Source of the DNA: an uncultured Bacteroidota bacterium
Lineage (GTDB): Bacteria > Bacteroidota > Bacteroidia > Flavobacteriales > Flavobacteriaceae
DNA: 64,000 nucleotides
Direction: 5' to 3'
Assembly: GCA_902582405.1 (NCBI GenBank)
Contig: CACHSA010000004.1
Span: forward strand, 35,301 to 99,300
Part shown: positions 26,687 to 35,304 of the stretch, piece after piece
How positions within the stretch are numbered: the stretch's first letter is position 1
Layout: every line of letters starts with the position of its first letter
Notes under the pieces: model-generated
The model's database searches: none
Told to the model about the DNA's origin: nothing
The model's input: only the letters and a program-made list of their open reading frames with translations
Program-made: the position numbers and the translations under genes

Positions 26687-27439
26687 ATGAATAAATTAAT
26701 TTATATAATAGTCTTGAACTTTGTAATATGCTCATGCTCGGGACAAACTAAAAAAGAAGAAAAAAAATCAGTAGATTCTCAAAAAGATGAATGGATTTCA
26801 CTCTTTGATGGAAAAACAACGAATGGATGGCACTACTATAATGGAGGTAAAATAGGAGACGAATGGCAGGTTAAAGACGGTACAATGACTTTTGACCCAA
26901 GGAATAAAAAAGAAGGTCAGTATTCAGATATAGTTACAGACGAAAGTTTTACTAATTTCATTTTATCTATTGAGTGGAAAATTGCAGAATGTGGAAATAG
27001 TGGTCTTTTTTGGGGTGTTCAAGAAGATAAGAAATTTAGTTCTCCATACCTCACTGGTCCAGAAATACAAATTCTTGATAATGAGAGGCATTCCGATGCC
27101 TTCATGAAACCAAAATATCATCAGGCAGGAGCATTATATGACATAGTTCAGCCCTCAAAGGATGTATGTAACCCAGCTGGCGAATGGAATCACTTTCTTC
27201 TCACTGTTAATCACGAAATCAATAATGCTAATGTTAAGCTGAATGGAACTGAGATTATTTCATTTCCAATAAATGGACCAGAATGGGAACAACTTATTTC
27301 CACATGCAAATTTAGAGATAAAAGTACATACAATTATACAGAGGCTCCTGAATTTGGAAAGTTTAAAACCGGAAAAATTGGACTACAGGATCACAGTGAT
27401 AGAGTTTCATTTAGAAATATTAAAATAAAAAGACTTTAG
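26687..27439 (+). CDS. DUF1080 (3-keto-disaccharide hydrolase-type) lipoprotein
   Basis: The 250 residues begin with a lipoprotein signal (lipobox ICSC, Cys17). A single concanavalin-like beta-sandwich follows, with the DUF1080 markers WISLFDGKTTNGWH, the NSGLFWGVQED segment, GPEIQILDNERH, GALYD and GKIGLQDHSDRVSFRNIKIKRL. DUF1080 proteins are now linked to cleavage of 3-keto-glycosides in pathways that oxidise sugar C3 first, and the GMC dehydrogenase and isomerases nearby fit this. It is the last sugar gene; yicC begins 9 bp later, with no visible terminator. Confidence 0.92.
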   Translation: MNKLIYIIVLNFVICSCSGQTKKEEKKSVDSQKDEWISLFDGKTTNGWHYYNGGKIGDEWQVKDGTMTFDPRNKKEGQYSDIVTDESFTNFILSIEWKIAECGNSGLFWGVQEDKKFSSPYLTGPEIQILDNERHSDAFMKPKYHQAGALYDIVQPSKDVCNPAGEWNHFLLTVNHEINNANVKLNGTEIISFPINGPEWEQLISTCKFRDKSTYNYTEAPEFGKFKTGKIGLQDHSDRVSFRNIKIKRL

Positions 27440-27448
27440 AATAAAGAT

Positions 27449-28306
27449 ATGATTGTCTCTATGACGGGATTTGGCAAATCAGAGACCAAATTCCAGAGAA
27501 AAAAAATAATTGGAGAAATAAGATCGTTAAATAGTAAAAATATTGATCTTAATTTACGCATACCAAACAGGTACAGAGAAGTTGAATCTAAAATTAGAAC
27601 AAAAATTAATGGAGAATTATCAAGAGGGAAAATTGATTTACTAATAAGCATTGACCTCCAAGATGAAGACAAAATATCATCTCTTAATTTCACTGTTATA
27701 AAAAAGTACATTAATGAATTAAAAAAAATATCCGATACCTCTGAATCGGATCTTCTTAAAATGGCAATTAGACTACCTGATTCTATCAAAATTGAAAAAG
27801 AGAATATATCAAAAGAAGAAAAAAAAGTACTATTTAAAATTATTGATAATGCGATTATAAAATTAAATCAGTACAGAATTTCTGAAGGAAAGTCAATGGA
27901 GAAAGATTTCAAAAGTAGGATTAGTATTATTAATAACTTGATCAAGAGTGTGGATAAGTTGGCACCAAAAAGAAAACAAAAAATTAGAAAGAAGATTGAA
28001 GATCTATCTAAACAAAATTTGAAAGAAATCGACAATAAAAGAATGGAACAGGAAATTTTTTACTTCATTGAAAAACTCGACATAAACGAGGAAATAGTTC
28101 GACTAAAAAGCAACTTGAAATATTTTGAGAAAATAATGAATAAAAAGAGTCCAAACGGGAAAAAACTAACTTTTATTTCGCAGGAAATTGGAAGAGAAAT
28201 TAATACTCTGGGCTCAAAAGCCAATGACGAAAAACTTCAAAAAATAGTTGTGGAAATGAAAGATGAGTTGGAAAAGATAAAAGAACAACTTTTAAATGTA
28301 CTTTAA
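27449..28306 (+). CDS. YicC/YloC-family endoribonuclease
   Basis: The protein has 285 residues, the family norm. The N-terminus MIVSMTGFGKSE followed by EIRSLNSKNIDLNLRIP is the YicC_N signature. The C-terminal DUF1732 region holds KMEQEI-like RMEQEIFYFIEKLDINEEIVRLKSNL and FISQEIGREINTLGSKAND. YicC proteins are cytoplasmic RNases implicated in small-RNA turnover and stress survival. In many bacteria, as here, yicC is directly upstream of gmk (3 bp), so the three genes yicC-gmk-nadD form an operon, possibly read through from the sugar genes. Confidence 0.93.
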   Translation: MIVSMTGFGKSETKFQRKKIIGEIRSLNSKNIDLNLRIPNRYREVESKIRTKINGELSRGKIDLLISIDLQDEDKISSLNFTVIKKYINELKKISDTSESDLLKMAIRLPDSIKIEKENISKEEKKVLFKIIDNAIIKLNQYRISEGKSMEKDFKSRISIINNLIKSVDKLAPKRKQKIRKKIEDLSKQNLKEIDNKRMEQEIFYFIEKLDINEEIVRLKSNLKYFEKIMNKKSPNGKKLTFISQEIGREINTLGSKANDEKLQKIVVEMKDELEKIKEQLLNVL

Positions 28307-28309
28307 AAA

Positions 28310-28879
28310 ATGGAAGGGAAACTCGTTATTTTTTCTGCACCATCTGGAGCTGGAAAAACTTCAATAATTAAATATTTGTTGGATAAAATTTTATCTACTG
28401 AGTTTTCAATATCAGCAACTTCAAGAAAACCAAGAGAGAACGAAAAAAATGGTGTAGATTACTATTTTATGTCAGTTGATTCATTTAAAAAAAAAATTAG
28501 AAACAATGATTTTATTGAATTTGAAGAAGTTTATGCTAATGTATTTTATGGAACATTAAATTCTGAGGTAAACAGAATATTGAAAAAAAATAAAACCGTT
28601 ATATTGGATATGGATGTAAAAGGTGGGCTTAAAATTAAGTCTATTTTTAAGGAAAAAGCTCTATCAATATTTGTTAAACCTCCCTCTATAGAATCACTAG
28701 ACAGGCGACTTGCAAAAAGAGGGCTTGACTCCAAAAAAAGTATTAAGGAGAGACTTGAAAAGTCAGAATTTGAATTCGGTTTTGCAGAAAAGTTTGATAT
28801 CATTCTAGAGAACAAAGACCTAGATAAAACTAAAAGTAAGGCTTTTCGAATTGTTAGTGAATTTGTCATGGGTAAATGA
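28310..28879 (+). CDS. gmk: guanylate kinase
   Basis: The 189-residue protein has a P-loop APSGAGKTS at about residues 9-17, the GMP-binding SATSRKPRENEKNGVDYYFM segment, and the EFEEVYANVFYGT motif. It phosphorylates GMP to GDP with ATP in the cytoplasm. Length and motif order are canonical. Its stop codon overlaps the start of nadD by 4 bp (28876-28879). Confidence 0.96.
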   Translation: MEGKLVIFSAPSGAGKTSIIKYLLDKILSTEFSISATSRKPRENEKNGVDYYFMSVDSFKKKIRNNDFIEFEEVYANVFYGTLNSEVNRILKKNKTVILDMDVKGGLKIKSIFKEKALSIFVKPPSIESLDRRLAKRGLDSKKSIKERLEKSEFEFGFAEKFDIILENKDLDKTKSKAFRIVSEFVMGK

Positions 28880-29463
28880 ATCAAGTAGGCTTATTTTTTG
28901 GAACATTCAACCCTTTTCATAAGGGCCATTTATTCATGGCAAATTATTGTCTAAATGAATGTGATTTAGATGAGGTTTGGATCGTTGTATCTCCTCAAAA
29001 TCCTTTAAAAAAGGATCTTGAAATATTGGATATTTATGAAAGAATTAAAATTATTGATAAGTCAATTTCGAATAAGAAAAAGATAAAAATATGTACTGAT
29101 GAGTTAAAGCTAGCTAAACCTAACTACACTATCTCGACTTTACATTTTTTAAAAAAAACATATTCTAAAAATAAATTCAAAATAATATTGGGTGAAGACA
29201 ACCTTCACTTTTTAAAAAAATGGAAAAACAATACACAAATACTTGATAACTTCACAATTTATATTTATCCTAGGAAGGAAAAAATAAATAGTAGCGATAT
29301 CATCATTCATGATAATTTAAAAATGTTAAGTACAGCGCCAAAGATTGACATTTCGTCTACAGAAATTAGAGATAATTTATCTAAGGGAATTAATGTCAAA
29401 AAATATTTAACCCCAAAAAGTTTCAAATATATAATTAAAAAAAAATTTTTTACTGGGTTATAA
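28876..29463 (+). CDS. nadD: nicotinate-nucleotide adenylyltransferase
   Basis: The 195-residue nucleotidyltransferase shows the GTFNPFHKGH signature (HxGH) at the N-terminus, VSPQNPLKKD, and the C-terminal ISSTEIRDNLSKG (SSTxIR motif) that define NadD. It makes deamido-NAD from nicotinate mononucleotide and ATP. The C-terminal KKYLTPKSFKYIIKKK is typical of the family. It overlaps gmk upstream and the convergent glycosyltransferase gene by 6 bp. Confidence 0.95.
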   Translation: MNQVGLFFGTFNPFHKGHLFMANYCLNECDLDEVWIVVSPQNPLKKDLEILDIYERIKIIDKSISNKKKIKICTDELKLAKPNYTISTLHFLKKTYSKNKFKIILGEDNLHFLKKWKNNTQILDNFTIYIYPRKEKINSSDIIIHDNLKMLSTAPKIDISSTEIRDNLSKGINVKKYLTPKSFKYIIKKKFFTGL

Positions 29464-30750
29464 TTTAGCCAAAAGATTACTTAATTTTTCTGTAATTTTC
29501 TTCCTTGACAATTTATCTAGATTTGGAAATCTATTTGTAAGTTTACCTTTATTCTCAATTACTTTATCTAAAAAAAGCCGTATTTCTTTATCAGAGCTCC
29601 ATAGTAACATTTTTGTCTCACTTGCTTTTGACAGAATCTTTCCCGCTTCACTTTTGGGATCACCTATACTAAGAATAGGGATTTCTGTTGCTAAATACTC
29701 CATTATTTTTCCAGAAATCATTTCTTTTTCACCACCTATAAAGAAAAAGTTAACAAGTAGATCTGCGCTTTTAATTAATCTAACCGTGTCTTCATGGTTT
29801 AAATATCCGCAGTCCTTCACTTTAAAGCTGGGGAGGAAGTTTTTTATTTCATTTATTATTTCTTGGGATATATTCCCAGCTAAAGACAACTTCAAGTTCA
29901 TAGTACTAAAATTTTGTTTTAAATTTTTAAGTAAAGAAACATAAGGGTGATTTCTCGTTAAAAGCCCCGTATAAACAATGTGGAAATACTTTTTAGATTT
30001 TTTTCCTTTTACTTTATTGATTAGATCACTATCGTATCCATTAGGGATTACAGCAAAATTTTGATTTGGTGCTTTCAACTGAAGTTGTTTCTTTAAATCT
30101 CCACCGATGGTAGTCAAAACTAAATCTGCATTATTTAAAACTTCTTTTTCTAAGCGTTTTTGCTTGTTTATTGATTTTTCAGTGAAAAGAAACTGTTTAT
30201 TGTAAAAAATATTAACCCATGGATCTCTAAAATCTACTGTCCAATTAATTTTAAAATCTTTTTTAATTTTTAATCCAATTAGATGCGATGAATGAGGGGG
30301 GCCAGTAGTAATTACATGTCTAATATTATTTTTAATGATTATTTTTTCGCATTCTCTATATGCGTAATTTACCCAACCTACTCTCGCATCTGGAATAAAA
30401 AAATTTGAACGTATATAGTTAGATAGTTTGTTAAATAGCCCTCTACCTTTAAACTCTCCTTGAGGAATTCCCTTTCTAAAACCCCCTGTCGTCAAAAAAG
30501 AAAAAAGTTTTAATGGTTCGTTGGTAGAAGTTTTTATTACTTTAATATTTTTTACAATCTTCTCTAAACTCGTATCTAAGACGGGATAAGATGCTTTTTT
30601 TTCGTCAACTGTAATTACAAATGGTTCCCATCCCATTTCTTTTAAATATTTTGAAAAATACATCCATCTTTGAACCCCAGACCCACCAGACGGTGGCCAG
30701 TAATATGTTAATATTATAACTCCACCTTTTTTAAAAAATTTTTTACCCAT
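29458..30750 (-). CDS. glycosyltransferase, GT4-like
   Basis: From the ATG at 30750 the protein has 430 residues (MGKKFFKKGGVIILTYYWPPSGG...). An ATG-like start further upstream lies inside the DUF2480 gene and adds an unlikely Arg-rich leader. The N-terminal GVQRWMYFSKYLKEMGWEPFVIT and the C-terminal KIMEYLATEIPILSIG (the sugar-nucleotide site with a Glu) fit a GT-B fold enzyme. It probably extends an envelope polysaccharide or lipid-linked glycan, using a nucleotide sugar in the cytoplasm. It overlaps DUF2480 by 8 bp, so it is the tail of the suf transcript, an unexplained partner. Confidence 0.85.
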   Translation of the reverse strand: MGKKFFKKGGVIILTYYWPPSGGSGVQRWMYFSKYLKEMGWEPFVITVDEKKASYPVLDTSLEKIVKNIKVIKTSTNEPLKLFSFLTTGGFRKGIPQGEFKGRGLFNKLSNYIRSNFFIPDARVGWVNYAYRECEKIIIKNNIRHVITTGPPHSSHLIGLKIKKDFKINWTVDFRDPWVNIFYNKQFLFTEKSINKQKRLEKEVLNNADLVLTTIGGDLKKQLQLKAPNQNFAVIPNGYDSDLINKVKGKKSKKYFHIVYTGLLTRNHPYVSLLKNLKQNFSTMNLKLSLAGNISQEIINEIKNFLPSFKVKDCGYLNHEDTVRLIKSADLLVNFFFIGGEKEMISGKIMEYLATEIPILSIGDPKSEAGKILSKASETKMLLWSSDKEIRLFLDKVIENKGKLTNRFPNLDKLSRKKITEKLSNLLAKL

Positions 30751-31255
30751 TTTTCTTCTTGAATAGAGGCACAGAAGAGCATGCCTCACCATAAAAAATA
30801 CTCTTTACGTGTGGCTGTAATTTTTCGATAGCTAATAAAAAAACTGTTTCAGGGATATTTTTTTTTGAGCATCCTTTAATGATTAACGGCCTATTTTTAA
30901 ATGGTGTTATGTCTAAGTTATGTAAAATATCTGCAAATATGCTTTGCTCTAATTCTAGTATCGAACCAAACACACATTTTTTAACATACTGGTTTAAATA
31001 TGTTGATAATAACATTATTGACCAAGATGGAAGAATTGCATTTGTTGAGCAATGAATTGCTATGTAAGTATCTTTGAATTTCGAAAAGTCATATGACTTT
31101 AATGATGATCTATATTCTTTTTCTTTTACTACTATTCCTTTATAAAGCCATTGAGAAATATCAATTTTTAGTCTTTCTCCTTCAGGGTAATATTCCTCAA
31201 GGTCAAAGGTTACAAGCGGACTTTTAGCAACTTTATTTATAATTTCTTTTTCCAT
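30743..31255 (-). CDS. DUF2480 family protein (suf operon tail)
   Basis: This 170-residue soluble protein is recognisable by VTFDLEEYYPEGERLKIDIS, FKDTYIAIHCSTNAILPSWSIML, and FKNRPLIIKGCSKKNIPETVFL. The family is known essentially only from Bacteroidota and is usually encoded at the end of the suf cluster. Cys and His residues are present (IHCSTNA, KGCSK), but no iron-sulfur motif is evident. Function unknown; the gene neighbourhood and translational coupling to DUF59 (TAATG overlap at 31255) make an accessory role in Fe-S maturation plausible. Confidence 0.85.
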   Translation of the reverse strand: MEKEIINKVAKSPLVTFDLEEYYPEGERLKIDISQWLYKGIVVKEKEYRSSLKSYDFSKFKDTYIAIHCSTNAILPSWSIMLLSTYLNQYVKKCVFGSILELEQSIFADILHNLDITPFKNRPLIIKGCSKKNIPETVFLLAIEKLQPHVKSIFYGEACSSVPLFKKKNG

Positions 31256-31581
31256 TATAAAAAACCAAGTTCTAGTTTTGCCTCTTCGCTCATTAAATCT
31301 TTAGTCCATGGAGGATCAAAAGTCATCTCAACCTCAACGTTATTAATACCCTTTATAGATTTAACTTTTTGTTCAACTTCAGCTGGTAAAGATTCAGCTA
31401 CTGGACAATTAGGTGAAGTAAGAGTCATTAAAACCTTAGCATCAAAATCTTCATTTACAAAAACGTCATAAATAAGACCTAATTCATATATATCGACAGG
31501 AATCTCAGGATCAAAAATGGTTTTTAAAACTTTTACAATTTTCTCTCCTAACGATTGAGCATCAAAGTTATTTTCAGCCAT
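31255..31581 (-). CDS. DUF59/SufT-like iron-sulfur assembly protein
   Basis: The 108 residues form a MIP18/DUF59 domain: KTIFDPEIPVDIYELGLIYDV, then LMTLTSPNCPVAESLPAEVEQ with the conserved Cys, and VEMTFDPPWTKDLMSEEAK. SufT-type proteins help deliver Fe-S clusters to target proteins. Position between sufE and DUF2480 within the suf operon supports this. There is 1 bp between this gene and sufE. No membrane segment is present. Confidence 0.93.
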   Translation of the reverse strand: MAENNFDAQSLGEKIVKVLKTIFDPEIPVDIYELGLIYDVFVNEDFDAKVLMTLTSPNCPVAESLPAEVEQKVKSIKGINNVEVEMTFDPPWTKDLMSEEAKLELGFL

Positions 31582-31582
31582 A

Positions 31583-32005
31583 TTAATTCAGTTTAGTTTG
31601 AAAAGCAAGAGCATACATCTTTATTTGCTTAATCATTGATGACAATCCATTTGCTCTGGTTTGAGATAAATGCTCTTTTAAACCAATTTTATCAATAAAA
31701 TCAAAGCTGGAATCTAAGATTTCCATCGGAGGCTTTCCTGAGTAAACTCTTATTAAAATTGATATTATTCCTTTAGTTATAATTGCATCACTATCTGCAT
31801 GGAAGAATATGTTATCATTTTTTAATTCAGCATGTAACCATACTCTGCTTTGACAACCTTTAATTAGATTAGAATCGTTTTTTAAATCTTGATCCAGTGT
31901 AGGGAGGGATTTTCCAAGACTAATCATATATTCATATCTTTCCATCCAGTCGTCCATGGTTTCAAATTCGTCAATTATCTGATTTTGGATATCAATTATT
32001 TTCAT
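31583..32005 (-). CDS. sufE: cysteine desulfuration protein SufE
   Basis: The 140-residue protein has the SufE catalytic cysteine at Cys51 in LIKGCQSRVWL, the invariant flanking motif, and the family pattern WMERYEYMISLGKSLP. SufE takes the persulfide sulfur from SufS and passes it to SufB. The gene starts 10 bp after sufS. Length is typical. Confidence 0.96.
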   Translation of the reverse strand: MKIIDIQNQIIDEFETMDDWMERYEYMISLGKSLPTLDQDLKNDSNLIKGCQSRVWLHAELKNDNIFFHADSDAIITKGIISILIRVYSGKPPMEILDSSFDFIDKIGLKEHLSQTRANGLSSMIKQIKMYALAFQTKLN

Positions 32006-32015
32006 AATTGTAAAT

Positions 32016-33242
32016 TTATGACAAAATTTTAATAGCTTTTTTTAGAGTATCTATTAGAAAATCAATCTCTTTTTCTGTATTATAGAATGCAAAAGAAATT
32101 CTCAAAGTCCCCGTAATTTTAAAAAAATCCATGATAGGTTGAGCGCAGTGCTGACCTGTTCTTACAGCAATTCCCATTTTATCCAAGATACTTCCTATAT
32201 CATATGGATGAATGCCCTTTACATTAAAAGAAATAACCGATGTTTTATTATCAGATTCACCATAGATCTTTATATTTTCAATACTATTTAATTTTTCAGT
32301 TGCATATTGTAGTAAATGATTTTCATAACTATTGATTTTATCTAGTCCAATAGAATTAATATAGTCAATAGCAGCACCGAAGGCTATGCATCCAGCAATG
32401 TTGGGGGTGCCGGCTTCAAATTTATGAGGCAACCCTGCATAAGTGGTTTTTTCAAAGGTTACTTGATCAATCATTTCACCTCCGCCTTGATAGGGTGGAA
32501 GCATTTCTAACAACTCTTTTTTTCCGTATAACATTCCTACCCCAGTGGGTCCACATAATTTGTGTGCAGAGGTCACATAATAATCTACATCTAAAATTTG
32601 TAAATCAATTTTAAAGTGAGCTGATGCTTGAGCACCATCGACCAACACCTTTGCACCATATTTATGTGCTTTTGATATTATTTCAGAAATTGGATTAATA
32701 GTGCCAAGTGCATTTGAAACGTGATTAACGAATACCAGTTTGGTGTTTTCGTTTAACAATTCATCAAATTTATCTAATTCTAATTCACCGATATCATTCA
32801 TAGGGAGCACCTTAAGTTTTGATCCAGTTTTTTCACACAAAATTTGCCAAGGAACAATGTTTGAATGATGTTCAAGTTCAGAAACTATAAGCTCATCTTT
32901 TTCAGAGAGAATTTCACTGTATCCGGATGAAACAATATTTATACCATGTGTTGTTCCAGATGTAAAAATTATTTCAGAATTTAATTTGGCGTTAAAATGA
33001 TTTTTTAACTTGCCTCTAGCACCCTCGTATAGTTCAGTTGCTTGTTGGCTCAAAAAGTGAACTCCTCTATGAATGTTTGAATTGTAATTCAAATAATAAT
33101 CACTAATAACATCAATAACTTGTTTGGGTGTTTGGGAAGTGGCTGCATTGTCAAAATATACCAGCTTTTTCCCATTCACTTTTTTATCAAGGATTGGAAA
33201 ATCAGATCTTACATTATCAACATCAAACATTTTAGAGCTCAT
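32016..33242 (-). CDS. sufS: cysteine desulfurase SufS
   Basis: The 408 residues include the PLP lysine Lys228 in TSAHKLCGPTG and the active-site Cys366 in VRTGQHCAQP. The latter motif marks group II desulfurases (SufS/CsdA). The N-terminal YFDNAATSQTPK is also characteristic. It converts cysteine to alanine plus an enzyme-bound persulfide for Fe-S assembly. The start overlaps sufD by 11 bp; a second possible ATG 12 bases further in would remove the overlap but loses only four residues. Confidence 0.97.
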   Translation of the reverse strand: MSSKMFDVDNVRSDFPILDKKVNGKKLVYFDNAATSQTPKQVIDVISDYYLNYNSNIHRGVHFLSQQATELYEGARGKLKNHFNAKLNSEIIFTSGTTHGINIVSSGYSEILSEKDELIVSELEHHSNIVPWQILCEKTGSKLKVLPMNDIGELELDKFDELLNENTKLVFVNHVSNALGTINPISEIISKAHKYGAKVLVDGAQASAHFKIDLQILDVDYYVTSAHKLCGPTGVGMLYGKKELLEMLPPYQGGGEMIDQVTFEKTTYAGLPHKFEAGTPNIAGCIAFGAAIDYINSIGLDKINSYENHLLQYATEKLNSIENIKIYGESDNKTSVISFNVKGIHPYDIGSILDKMGIAVRTGQHCAQPIMDFFKITGTLRISFAFYNTEKEIDFLIDTLKKAIKILS

Positions 33243-34548
33243 GTCTTATTTTAATTTCCAATTTGGAAGATATAATTTGGTTTATTCTTGATTTAAGCTT
33301 TGGGATTTTTACAGAATCTAACACATTATTTGCAAAAGCGTATGTTAATAATCCTCTAGCTTCATTTATAGGAATCCCTCTTGTTCTTAAGTAAAAGAGT
33401 GCTTCTTCGTCTAATTGACCTATCGTACATCCGTGTGAACATTTCACATCATCAGCAAAAATTTCTAGCTGAGGCTTTGTATTTATTGTAGCCCTATCAT
33501 CTATAACAATATTATTGTTTTGTTGAAAAGCATTGGTCTTTTGGGCTATTTTGTCTACAAGGATTTTACCATTGAAAACCCCAACTGATTTGCCAGAAAA
33601 TATACCCTTGTATTCTTGATGACTTTCGCAATTCGGTTGTGCGTGACTGACTAGAGTGTAATGATCTACATGTTGGGTAGCGTTTATTATTGTTAAACCA
33701 TTTAATGTTGAGTTACAATTTTCTCCATTTTGGTAAAAATTAAGATTATTTCTGGTTATTTCTCCACCAAATGAAAATGTATGCACGTGTACATTTGATT
33801 TTGTGTTTTGTGATATGTAAGTATTATCAATAAGATATGCTTCCTCCCTATCATTTTGTATTTTATAATAATCTATTCTTGATGAATCTTTAGCATAAAT
33901 TTCAGTAACTGAATTAGTGAAGGGTCTATGATTACTTAAACTTTGGTGTCTCTCTAAAATTTGAACCTCTGCATTTTCTTCAACAATAATTAAATTTCTA
34001 GGTTGGAGAAAAAAATCACCTTGCTTACCAGTTGAAAAATGCATAATCTCTATAGGCTTTTCCGCTGTAACTGATTTTGGGAGATAAATATACGCCCCCT
34101 CCATTGAAAAGGATGTGTTCAGCAAGGTTAGAGAGTCCGTTTTATCTGATATTTTATTAAAGTATTTATTTATAAGACTTTTATATTTTGGATTTGTAAG
34201 TGCTGCTGATAAAAGACAAACATCTAAACCGTCGTGGGTCGTATCGGAAAGAAAAGGACTGTAAATACCATCTATAAAGACGATTTTGTACGTGTCGATT
34301 TCATACAGAAAATATTTTTGAACATCTTTTAATTCAATTGTGACCTCTTTTTTTTGGAAAATTCCATAGTCACTTTTTAAAATTTTTGCTAAAGAAGTAT
34401 ATTTCCAAGCTTCTTGTTTTTTGTTTGGAAATCCTTTTTCTTCAAATTTTTTAAGACTTCTAGATCTTATTTCATGAACTGGATTTGATAAATCTATATC
34501 CTGCTCAAAAACCATAAAAGATGAAATTAGTTTTTCTTTAAAATCCAT
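33232..34548 (-). CDS. sufD: Fe-S cluster assembly scaffold SufD
   Basis: This 438-residue protein matches the SufB/SufD beta-helix family. The C-terminal half has TKPQLEIFADDVKCSHGCTIGQLDEEALFYLRTRGI, including the conserved Cys and His at the SufB-SufD interface. The N-terminal helical part (KKFEEKGFPNKKQEAWKYTS) is that of SufD, not SufB. It forms the SufBC2D scaffold. It is 8 bp downstream of sufC. Confidence 0.96.
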   Translation of the reverse strand: MDFKEKLISSFMVFEQDIDLSNPVHEIRSRSLKKFEEKGFPNKKQEAWKYTSLAKILKSDYGIFQKKEVTIELKDVQKYFLYEIDTYKIVFIDGIYSPFLSDTTHDGLDVCLLSAALTNPKYKSLINKYFNKISDKTDSLTLLNTSFSMEGAYIYLPKSVTAEKPIEIMHFSTGKQGDFFLQPRNLIIVEENAEVQILERHQSLSNHRPFTNSVTEIYAKDSSRIDYYKIQNDREEAYLIDNTYISQNTKSNVHVHTFSFGGEITRNNLNFYQNGENCNSTLNGLTIINATQHVDHYTLVSHAQPNCESHQEYKGIFSGKSVGVFNGKILVDKIAQKTNAFQQNNNIVIDDRATINTKPQLEIFADDVKCSHGCTIGQLDEEALFYLRTRGIPINEARGLLTYAFANNVLDSVKIPKLKSRINQIISSKLEIKIRHEL

Positions 34549-34556
34549 ACTGAAAA

Positions 34557-35294
34557 TTATTTAACCCAGTCATACCCCTTTGCCTCAAGTTCAATAGCAA
34601 GGTTTTTATTTCCAGACTTTACAATCTTTCCATCTGACAAAACATGAACAAAATCAGGAACTATATAATCTAAAAGTCTTTGGTAGTGAGTAATTAAAAC
34701 TACTGCAGTATCATCATTCCTAAGCATATTGACGCCGTTGGCTACAATTTTTAATGCATCTATATCTAATCCTGAGTCTGTTTCGTCTAGTATAGCAAGT
34801 TTAGGCTCCAACATAGCCATTTGAAAAATTTCATTTCTCTTTTTTTCACCTCCAGAAAAACCCTCATTAAGAGATCGCGATAAAAATTTTGAATCAATTT
34901 TTAATAAATCTGATTTTTCTCTAATTTTTTTTAGCATCACATTGGCAGGCATTTCATCCAATCCATTGGCTTTTCTCATTTGGTTTATAGAAGTTTTAAT
35001 AAAGTTTGTTACTGTTACTCCAGGAATTTCAACTGGATATTGAAATGACAGGAAGATACCTTTATGGGCTCTCTCTTCAGTATTAAAATCAATCAAATCT
35101 TCATCTTCAAATAATATCTCACCTTTATCGATTTCAAAATCTTCATGCCCAGCTATAACAGTAGATAGTGTGCTTTTGCCTGAACCGTTTGGACCCATTA
35201 TTGCATGGACCTCTCCGGAGGATACTTTTAAGTCTATCCCTTTTAAAATTTGTTTTCCATCTACACTAGCGTGCAAGTTGTTAATTTCAAGCAT
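34557..35294 (-). CDS. sufC: Fe-S assembly ATPase SufC
   Basis: The 245-residue ABC-type ATPase shows Walker A GPNGSGKST, the SufC-specific signature LNEGFSGGEKKRNEI, Walker B LAILDETDSGLD and an ITHYQRLL His loop. It powers conformational changes of the SufBCD complex and is soluble, not a transporter. Spacing of 10 bp to sufB and 8 bp to sufD supports the operon. Confidence 0.97.
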   Translation of the reverse strand: MLEINNLHASVDGKQILKGIDLKVSSGEVHAIMGPNGSGKSTLSTVIAGHEDFEIDKGEILFEDEDLIDFNTEERAHKGIFLSFQYPVEIPGVTVTNFIKTSINQMRKANGLDEMPANVMLKKIREKSDLLKIDSKFLSRSLNEGFSGGEKKRNEIFQMAMLEPKLAILDETDSGLDIDALKIVANGVNMLRNDDTAVVLITHYQRLLDYIVPDFVHVLSDGKIVKSGNKNLAIELEAKGYDWVK

Positions 35295-35304
35295 ATTTTA
35301 ATTT

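Noticed and set aside
30751..30792. Longer glycosyltransferase start inside DUF2480
   Set aside because: It adds an Arg/Cys-rich leader that overlaps DUF2480 by 50 bp; the ATG at 30750 gives a normal start.
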